64,000 nucleotides of DNA from Marsupella aquatica (Eukaryota; Marchantiophyta). The notes below the pieces were generated by a model. The model did no database searches and had not been told where the DNA came from. It saw nothing but the letters and a program-made list of their open reading frames with translations. Shown here piece after piece: positions 55,881-64,000 of the stretch (positions are counted from its first letter, which is position 1; each line of letters begins with the position of its first letter). The stretch lies in NCBI GenBank assembly GCA_973895155.1, contig OZ316897.1:22196001-22260000 (forward strand), given 5' to 3'. Position numbers and translations under genes: made by a program.

Positions 55881-58538
55881 AATCAAGGGGAGAAGGAGCG
55901 AGTCAAGTTTTTTTTTTCTACCCAAAATGCCTACCCTTTTGTTTTTCTACCAAAATGCCCCTGCATTTGAATGGCGACCACTCTATAAATTGGCGCAATG
56001 TTATATAATTATCGGTTTCAGGTTTAGGGTGTTAGGGTTTAGGGCTTAGCAAAGATGACCATTCTGTCGCTCTCCTTTCAATCCCCCTGCACTGCATAAA
56101 AAATGTTGTTTGGTTAAAGATGTTGTTGAGAAATAGATCGTGGTGCAAAAGATATCGTTGAATATATAAATAAATAAAAATTGTTAAATTGTATTATTGC
56201 ATAAAAACTTTTGTTGAGTGAAAGATATCATTGTGCAAAATACTGGTTTGGTAGCCACAAAAGTTCCCTTTCCAAATTTTTTTCTCCTTGCACAACAAAA
56301 TTCTTGAATAAAAGATGTCATTCATTTGCACAAAAGACTGGCTATGACACCACAAAAGTATAACAAAATGATAAGTTTTTTCCCTTTTTTCCCTTCCTTT
56401 TAAACCATTTTTCTCTTATGTTCCTTTTGAACCTTAACCTCCCCTTTTGTCCCATTCCCCTATTTTTGGTCTTCTCTTGTTCTCATTCACCATCACTCCA
56501 CTTGCTCGCCGCACACCCCCCTCCCCACCCATGCGAGACTGGAGCCCTTCGAGGGGCTGCCCTACATTGCAAGTGTGCCCCTTGCCCGACACCTTGCGAC
56601 CAACGCTTGATCATGCCATGCGCTTCACTATGTCTTTGGGCCTTATTACTTTGTTTTTTGGCATTGAAAATGACAGTGCAAATGACTGTAAAAATCACCA
56701 CAAATATTGGGAGAACCTTTTTTTTATCGATCTAGTGCCTAAAATATTATTAGCAATTCAACTCCACTTGCCACTATTATACAAGACTATGCTGCACACA
56801 ATATTGAATATGTACAATACTTATTTGCATGGATCATGAATATACTCCTTTATCCTCGTGCATTGATACTCATCATTGTGCTAAAATCTTTCACTGTTTT
56901 TGGTGTCTTGTGTGATTATTTTTTGCTTGTCTTGGATAATGGTGCAACTTTTTGTGAGTCACACTAAACTCAATTCACACTTTGGCTTTATTACTTACCT
57001 TTGACCAGATTTTTAAATTTTTGTGCCCTGCAAATTTGAATGAGGACCACTGTCTCTAAAAAGTGGCACAACTGTGTATTATAGGAGTTAATGTACTAAC
57101 TTTGTTGGAGGCTTTGTTTGGTTTTTTAGTAAATGGGTCAGCTTCCCTGTTTAGTGCCCTTTTCTTAACTCATTTGTTTGGCAAGCCATGAATTGGCTAT
57201 TGAATGGATTTGACCAGTTCTGAAACCTAATGGAGTGGGTATTGTATACATTTTAAAATCACAAATTACTAAAGAAAAGTGCAATCATCACTTTGGCCTT
57301 AGTTAAGTATTAAATAGATCTTTGATGTTCATGAAGTACTCAAGGTGCACGAGGGGCTTGGTCGTTAGTCCTTCCTTTGCACTGCAAAAGGGGCCCTATC
57401 ACTACGGCAAATGTTCATTTGCATGGTGACCAGCAGACTTGTCCTATTCACTTAAGTGAACAAATACCCCTCATAGGACCACTATATTTTGAGCCATAGA
57501 TTGTCCATAGTGGTAAATTAATGAGATGAGATTGATTTATGAATTGGAAGGAGTCTAATGTAGCTATAGTAGTTTCCATGAAGAATTGAAATAGCTATAA
57601 ATTTGTCAAGATTAGTCACTCAGTCACTTCACTCTCCACACTTAGTATTTTCAGAAGTTCGTTTTTTAGCATATAACTACGACAAAAAAGATATCATAAG
57701 GTATATCCTGAGAGGAGGTAACAGACAGAAGCCATGTCTAGCTCGCTGCATATATAGACATCATTCAAACCTTGAGTTGAATTCCAAAGCCGGAACTTGG
57801 ATCCGTAGACATCGCACTCCCAATTATGGAGAGATACATAGATCCATATCTATTTGGTGAGCAAACTCCCGCTGCACACGAATTCATACTTCTAATGTAT
57901 GTGTTCATTTCCATACATTGGACATATTTAAGACAAATGCTGAAATGAGAGTTATGAAAATTCGCAACAAACAATGTCGATGAGCTGTGGAGCTCTGAAA
58001 ATATAGAAACTAATGCAAAGAACAAAAGGTGCCACAGAGGGAGACAGGATCCCGAAGGCAACAAACCCCAAGAAACCCAATGATGGAGGGAAACACTTAG
58101 GCGAACAACACAGGAAGGCAGAAGAGCCAAAACGCCCAAGAATCCGCAGCAACTGGCTAAAGAATAAAAACTAGATTGAACCCTAATGAGCAAAAAACCG
58201 AAGCTCCTACAACCAGGCAGAATTATTGTAGCGTAGATCGAAGAAATGCCGTTTGTCTCAGGTCTCCGGCAGCTGCCTTACATTTATAATTGCTAAGTAC
58301 TGCCCGGATTGAGGAATTCCTGCATCCCTGCTGAGTCTAGCTAAGATGGCATTTTCACAATAAATTCAGGCTTGAAACCAAATGCCTGTACGAGAATGTA
58401 GAGCCCCCAAGTTCGAACGAAGTGCATCTACCAGAAAGCTTCACTACAGACTATGAGAATTTGCGAATCCGTCTTTCGGCCAATGCTCAAGACAGTAGCT
58501 CGTTCGTCAATTGTGTAACATTAACCAGATTCAATCCA
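55881..58538. other. Gene-free DNA between SDR2 and GLP3
   Basis: Collinear with 33961-36901. Contains TTAGGGTGTTAGGGTTTAGGG near 56025. No supported coding frame. Confidence 0.5.
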
Positions 58539-59484
58539 CTACCAGGTTAACGTGACGTTGTTCCTCATCGCAACGGACTGCTTGACCTGGTCTATTTCCT
58601 GGTTGTTGCCATTGACACCGAAGGCCGTGCTGAGAACATTGTCGGGGAGACCTTTGCCACCGGCGGTGAAGAGAGCTTTGGCAATCAGGAGCGTTCCGGG
58701 GTTCTCACTGGAGAGCGCAGAGAAGCCTGAAGCCGGTGTCTTCCCATTATTGCGCTGCCAGTGCAAAGTACCCTTGGGAAACACAAAGATGTCGCCCGCC
58801 TGCACGGTTGTCTCGAATAGCTCGTTTGCAGTATCGACAAATCCCACGTCAAGTGCCCCTGGAACAAAAATAAACCACAAGAATCACCAATTCAGTCCTC
58901 ATTATAAGATCATCACGGGGGAACCAGGATTCTCAATGTTTGGACGTACCGAAGCATATTTTCTCTAGCACGATGGCACCAGCAGCTCGTCACATCATGT
59001 AACGATCCTAATGAAACACAGCTGCAGGAAATTAAACGCTAGCTAAGTGCGACTACTGACGAGCCTCCGGTCCTTCAGCACGTAAGAAATACAGGACTTA
59101 GTTTGATTACATCAAATGCAGCAAGTAACTTGATATGGTGGATCGATGACAGTGTCATAACGAATTTTTCGGAACTGTACCTGAAAGAACGTAGAACACT
59201 TCGGTTGCGCGAGGATGAGTATGGGGATCAATCTGCGACTCTGCGCCGAACTCGAACAGCACAGCTGCAAGGCCCAGACCGCTGAGTCCTCTGATGGCGG
59301 CTCCAGTGGGCGCCGCTATTCCCTTGCCTAGCGTCTGAGGGTTGCGGAATCCCTTGAAAGTAAAGTCGTCCACGGTCGGGTTGGTGACATTGAAATCGGT
59401 GGTGAGGTCGGGGTCACTCGCAAGAACTGTGTGCACCATCAGTGTGGACACCAGCAGTCCCAAAATGAACACAAATTTCGCCAT
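58539..59484 (-). CDS. Germin-like protein GLP3 (207 aa, two exons)
   Basis: Exon 1 59484-59181, exon 2 58858-58539, intron 322 bp, CDS 624 bp. Signal peptide, both cupin boxes (His88, His90, Glu95, His134 by GLP1 numbering), no cysteine. Residues follow GLP1 (VLSG, VQAGD, GVNGN), except Ser for Phe in the signal peptide and a C-terminal TLTW. The TATA box is at 59701-59708. Coding potential intact, and a secreted metal-binding cupin is expected. Confidence 0.95.
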
Positions 59485-59700
59485 GGTGTATCGGTAGATT
59501 GGCTGCCCACCTGTTGTTCTAATTCCGTTCGCTCCAATGTGATCAGGATTCAATTAACTGCACGTCGTGGATAGTTTCGGCAGGCTAGTAAAGGAGCACT
59601 CAGACACGCAAGTCCGAATGCTTTCAGTGAGGTGATAATAGGGTAGATTTGGCAAGTCTAATAGCTGGTTCCGGTTGAATCGTTTGAACAAGGACAACGG

Positions 59701-59708
59701 TATTTATA
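59701..59708 (-). promoter_or_regulatory. TATA box of GLP3
   Basis: Minus-strand CCTATAAATACCG, 217 bp upstream of the ATG. Confidence 0.65.
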
Positions 59709-60261
59709 GGAATTGAACAGGGAAATTAGCTGAGCGAATTGGCTGAGTGCAGTTCCTTGCAGAGAAAGGCAAGTCTGTTTGACAAAGTCAACAATTGGAA
59801 ACAAAGGTTAGAAGGAAGGCCCGACGGCTCTCAACCCTCCTCCCGCCCGGCCGACAGGCCCGGTCTTGTCTGTGCTGGGTCATGACTTTGTGAATTGACG
59901 AGCATGAGGACAAAAATTATTAAAGTGGTTAGCAGATCAAATTTATAAGTGAAAAGTGCATAAACGGAGCCTATTTGTAATACAAATCTGCACGCCGTAT
60001 ATGCATCGTATATCATTATATATATGAAACGTGGGGGTGTTCATGGTGCTGTGCATCTATATATGCTGTAGTGAGATGTATTTGATAAAATGGCCCGAGA
60101 ATAAATAAAGCACTAGAATAGTTCATGCTTGTTAGACCCGAACGTGGTGCCAAGTGGTGTTGCTGGGACGTTCACAGGGATCAGTCTACCGTTCTAGACC
60201 TTCTGCACCAAAAGCCTTTGGGAAGATCACTTAGTGTGATTTGTTCAACTCGTTTTTGTGA

Positions 60262-60486
60262 ATGAGAATTGGGATAGAGACAGGTGGTGAGAAAGACCAC
60301 CGCTTGCCAACAGTCGATTATTCCGAGATTACTCGGAGTCAGTCACTCATTGACGAAGTTCAGTTACGTGTATCAGTCCGATTTCACAACAGAGGCCAGG
60401 TCTCTCCGGAAGTAGCTATTTCCGATCAATCAGGGATGCACGTACGCTTATCGCGTGAGGCTGGATTGCATAAGCTTAGTCTTTGA
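60262..60486 (+). CDS. Small conserved ORF, copy 3 (74 aa)
   Basis: Third copy of the 74-codon ORF. Relative to the 43425 copy it differs only at Pro25Arg. Confidence 0.3.
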   Translation: MRIGIETGGEKDHRLPTVDYSEITRSQSLIDEVQLRVSVRFHNRGQVSPEVAISDQSGMHVRLSREAGLHKLSL

Positions 60487-61367
60487 TCCATGGTTAATGG
60501 ATAATTGAAGGCGAGTCAAGCTGACTATTTCTTCTTGCCATGTCGAATTGCCGCCAACGAACCGGGAGAGAACATCAAATCTCCTACGTACTTCGTTTTT
60601 ACGAGAGAAGGAAACCCCACAGCAGCAATCTTCACTTGGATGTTCTAGGCGATGAGGAAGCATACGAACTGACGAATAATTAGAATACCAGCTGAAACTT
60701 GTACTAACAAGCTGTACGTTGGAAGATTCAGTTCAATCAAATGATAGTTTCTGTCCAGTCTCGAGGGAAGTTTAAGCCCTGATAATAATATGGGCTTTTA
60801 ACGATGGACGTGCCAACTTCCATGTAGTGAGTGAACCGGCAAACCCGAGACACCTCTTGAACTCCCCACCTTCATAGAACAAGCTAGGTTTTTGGATGTA
60901 GATAAGTTTCGGTCCCTTTGACGTCGTGTGGCAGGAAGTTACTTGCCAATCACATATCCAGGCAATGAAGGAATGACATCAGAATCACTGATCTAGTCAG
61001 TATGTGACTAAATTTGGCAATGCTAGGCTTCTTAGCTAGCATTTCAAGCATGAAAGATTTGATTGAAAGATGAGGGAACAATTGAAATTAGTTTCTTAAC
61101 AACCACATTGCAAGACCTTCAACGAATTAATAGCAGAATTTTTTTGAGATTTGCGATGTCTTAAATATTGGAGTAAATCTGGCAATGTTAAGTTAATTTG
61201 AAAATTAGGTCCATAAGGCTTATAATCCTTCCGAGCACGAAAGGTGTTATCAAAGATGAGAGAGAAAAAAAAATTTCGTTGCACTGCCAGAGAATGAAAT
61301 TCATAAGTTCTTTAAGCTCAAACTGTCAAACTGTAGTACTTGTTTTCTTATTTTAAACGAGCTCAAT

Positions 61368-62120
61368 ACCCGTGCATTGCACAAAAGAAATCGTGTCGGC
61401 CAAGACGTCGTTGAGAAAAAAAAAATGTCATGTAAGCCAAGAGGTCGTGGAGAGAAAAAGTGTCGTGTCGGCCAAGAGGTGGTTGAGAGAAAAAAAGTCG
61501 TTGAGTAAAATAGATGTCATGTTGGCCAAGAGTTCATTGAAAAAAAAGTTGTCATGTCGGCCAAGATGTCGTTGAAAAAAAGATGTCATGTGGGCAAAGA
61601 CATCATTGAGAGAAAATATGTTGTGTCGGCCAAGACATCGTTGAGGGAAATTACCCATGCATTGCACAAAGGATGTCGTTAAGAAAAAAAATGTCGTGTC
61701 ACCCAAAATATCATTAAAATAAGGATCTCATGGCGCCCAAGATATTGTTAAGAAAACAGATGTTGTGGCGCCCAAGATGTAGTGTCCCCCAAGATGTCAC
61801 TAAGAGGATAGTATTGTTGCGCCCAAAATGCTCTTAAGAGAATTATATGTTGTGTTTCTCAAGAATGATGTTCTTATGTGAAAAATGTCATGAAGTAAAA
61901 AGATGTTATTAAGAAAAATAAGTCATTTTGCCAAAGATGGCATGTTGCCCAAATTAAAGGTCATCAAGTAAAAAATTGTGTCAAATAAGCAGATGTCATG
62001 TCGCCAACGATGTCGTTATGCCAAAGATGTCGTTAAGTATTAAGATGTTGTTAAGTATAAAATGGTCAATAGATAAAGTATGTCATTACTAAACGATGTT
62101 ATGAAGTAAAAGATGTTGTT
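61368..62120. repeat. Diverged ~35-bp repeats, cluster 3
   Basis: The largest cluster, opening with AATACCCGTGCATTGCACAA and continuing with GTCGTGTCGGCCAAGA units that decay rightwards into GCGCCCAAGATAT and GTTAAGTA forms. A last CCTGTGCATTGCACAAG is at about 62141. It replaces the end of the germin-unit homology. Confidence 0.8.
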
Positions 62121-62219
62121 AAGTACATATCGGGCCTGATACCTGTGCATTGCACAAGCGATGCATGTTGAGGTGAGAAAATATATCAAGGTGAGAAAAG
62201 ATGTCGATAAGTGTCATGC

Positions 62220-62259
62220 CGAGGGACAGTGCCGCTTGTGCACATCGGCATGTCCCTCG
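62220..62259. other. Hairpin, 14-bp arms with one bulge
   Basis: CGAGGGACAGTGCCG (62220-62234) pairs with 62246-62259 around a loop of about 11 bases. It lies at the right edge of repeat cluster 3. Confidence 0.7.
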
Positions 62260-62708
62260 CATGCCCGCTAGGTATGGTTAGGGCTAGTGTACTACTTGAG
62301 TTAGTGTCATGTTCTTGTAGCGAGTCTGGGCTGTTCTTGAAGCAAAAGGGGTTTGTTAGTGTGACGCCTAGACCCGGTCCTACTTAGGGCATGTTTTTCT
62401 TTGCCGTTCTACAGTTCTTCTTGAATCGCTGTGAGACAGAGTTTTTCAGAGGCTGCTCGTCGGTTCCGTACACGGAATTCACACAGTGATTCGTTAGATG
62501 CTCCCGGCCGATCTTGGCATCTCGCCGGTTTTTGATTCGATTTCAGCACGTTTGTTTCTATCACGCCTTTTATTCAAGAAGAACTCTCGAGTTAGCGGTG
62601 ACGGGAAGAAGATTTCTTGTGGCAGTTTCGACAATTTTTGGTTAAGCCGTTGCAATTTCCTTGATAGACATTGGAACGAGGCTTCAAAACTATGGGTTTA
62701 GTGTGGAG

Positions 62709-62738
62709 TTATGTGTATACTTAAGTGTATACACATAA
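62709..62738. other. Perfect palindrome, 12-bp arms
   Basis: TTATGTGTATAC, six bases, GTATACACATAA. GTATACACTTAA-type phrases recur at 63570, 63707 and 63731. Confidence 0.85.
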
Positions 62739-63029
62739 CACTCCCGTCGGGGCCCAGGTTTTCCTTTTCCGGCCGCAACCTTCTTTGTGACCTACATCGG
62801 CGACTTGCTGCCGACTGCACAGGCCGCTGCGGCCTCGCTCGCGTTTTTATGACCCTTGTTCGTTAGTTTTTATGGGCATTTTCCCGGCCACAGCTGCCGC
62901 GCGACCACTTCCCTTCCGACCGCGCGCCCCGTTTTTCTCTTTTTCGCCGTTTCCGGCCGTAGTCTCCCCTTTGCCTCCCTCCCGATCGCATAAGGCAGGC
63001 TGCGCATAGGGCATCGTGCCCTCTCGTTT

Positions 63030-63740
63030 TTGCCAGCATTTAATTAAGGAGGAAGGGAGTCGACTAGCGAGCACAAGCGCAAGGGGGGAGACAGAGCCGA
63101 GGCAGGCAGCAGCGAGTGGGCACGAGGCCCTATGCTGCATTAAAGGGGGAGGGGGAGTACATACGACTCCCTTCTCGGGAGTCCTCCTGCAGCACACGAA
63201 GCAGCATTGAAGCAGGGGGAGACAAGCGCAAGGAGAGAGGGCACGAGGCCCTATGCTGCAATAAAAGGAGGCAAGGAGGGGGAGCGAGAGTGCCAGGAGA
63301 GGGCACAAGGCCCTAAGCTGCATTAAAGGAGGGGAGGGGAGTTCAATTCGAACTCCCTCACACGGGAGTACTTAGGCCTGCCAGGGCACGAAGCCCCAAG
63401 GAGGCTTCGGGAGCTCATAAGGAGGAGGGAAGGGGGTGCGAAGCCCTATGCACAGGGCTCATTTCTTTTTCTACGCCTCACTCTTCCCGTTTTCTTTTCG
63501 GCTTGTCTCACTTTTTCGCTGCGCGACGATCGACCTGCTGCCAGTTCCCGGGTCCACATCGGGCCGATGTGTATACACTTAAGGGGCCCCTTTCACGTGT
63601 TGCAGGGCCCATTTCTTTCCGTTCGCTCTTGCTTTGTTCTCGACTACTTGCATAGGGCACCGTGCCGGCCGGTCCTTCCTTTTTCGGGTCCACATAGGGA
63701 CCCGACGTATACACTTAAAGGGGCCAAATGTATAGACTTA
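63030..63740. repeat. GC-rich leader repeats (GGCACGAGGCCCTATGCTGCA)
   Basis: The phrase occurs near 63118, 63240 and (changed) 63302. A second unit (GGGTCCACAT..., GTATACACTTAA, GGGGCC) repeats at 63550-63600 and 63688-63725. The open frames here are by-products of GC content. Confidence 0.7.
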
Positions 63741-63949
63741 AGGGGGGCCCCTATTCATGTTTTCAAGGGCCCATTCTTCCCGGATTTCTTTGCTGCCGCC
63801 ACATGTCATCTGCATAGACTTTGACAGTTTCTCAGCGCTTACACATTCTACACATTGCTGCCTTGTACCGTTTATTTCCTAGCCTTGGGGCTGCCACTCC
63901 TTTTTCTTGTCAATTTCTTTCCCATTGGCACCCTGGGTGAGCATGCAGC

Positions 63950-64000
63950 ATGTCAGCCGACGAGCCAGGAGGTAGCAGCTCATCGCCACCAACACCCCGG
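63950..64000 (+). CDS. Start of an ORF, truncated by the window end
   Basis: ATG 63950 followed by 16 open codons (MSADEPGGSSSSPPTPR). Ser/Pro-rich low-complexity start. Its place after the GC-rich leader matches the ORF start in the family-A LTR. Product cannot be identified from 17 residues. Confidence 0.35.
   Translation, partial: MSADEPGGSSSSPPTPR

Larger units (their letters stand above)
50822..61330. repeat. Segmental duplication, copy 2 (SDR2-GLP3)
   Basis: Collinear with 28057-39900. The left breakpoint falls inside exon 1 of GLP4, so the block was joined to a germin gene. 50822-52898 has no supported gene. Confidence 0.9.
62360..64000 (+). mobile_element. Probable third LTR (family C/B-like), runs off the window
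   Basis: Starts TGTGACGCCTAG, the same as the element B start with one C/T difference. It is followed by a GC-rich leader with internal repeats and then an ATG-led ORF, as in family A. The right end and target duplication lie outside the window. The palindrome at 62709-62738 and the repeats at 63030-63730 are inside it. Confidence 0.45.

Noticed and set aside
61368-62290. Helitron with TC start, hairpin and CTAG end
   Set aside because: The head motif is not preceded by A at the TC, and the hairpin lies about 25 bases from the only CTAG followed by T. Ends not convincing.
62847-63323. 158-codon minus-strand ORF
   Set aside because: GC-rich leader repeats of a probable LTR. No domain features, composition-driven.

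Overview
This is nuclear DNA of a land plant. The evidence is germin-like protein genes with both cupin boxes, GT-AG introns, plant TATA boxes, and Ty3/gypsy, CACTA, hAT and Harbinger elements. A bryophyte or lycophyte seems most likely, because the germins lack the usual cysteines and an unusually fungal-looking dehydrogenase sits among them. That lineage guess is weak, and no database was searched.

Left part (1-22 kb): a few minus-strand host genes of unknown function (pieces at 3.9-4.2, 4.6-5.2, 9.8, 10.3-10.8, 11.3, 12.5-13.0 and 18.7-19.2 kb), heavily interrupted by transposons. Insertion limits can be read from target-site duplications. Element A (13030-18677, TSD GATTC) is an internally deleted Ty3/gypsy element. 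It keeps a D,D35E integrase and a 3' LTR of about 4.34 kb. That LTR itself carries an intact 617-codon ORF for a coiled-coil, gag-like protein. Element B (5163-9776, TSD GATAT) looks like a solo LTR of a second family, with a 1,197-codon ORF of similar layout broken by two in-frame TAG codons. A third copy (family A, with a 1.4 kb ORF deletion) opens the window at 1-2472, and a fourth LTR probably starts at 62360. Removing A restores a 366-codon frame and removing B restores a 203-codon frame. The palindrome CGATAAATTTATCG and its CGATA-N4-TATCG relatives are scattered through this host DNA, including a 6 x 56 bp array.

Middle (19.4-28 kb): a 2,000-bp non-autonomous CACTA element with mirror-image 24-bp subterminal arrays, then gene-poor DNA with three MITE-like elements and several short tandem repeats.

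Right part (28-61.4 kb): a recent segmental duplication. Two nearly identical intronless SDR genes and four germin-like genes (three intact, one broken) lie in the order SDR1-GLP1-GLP2-psiGLP4-SDR2-GLP3, all on the minus strand. Insertions present in only one copy (a 536-bp TIR element, a 333-bp solo LTR, a 2,014-bp Harbinger-like element) give empty-site proof of their limits.

End (61.4-64 kb): a 35-bp repeat cluster shared with 33.5 and 55.4 kb, then the GC-rich leader and ORF start of the probable third LTR family.
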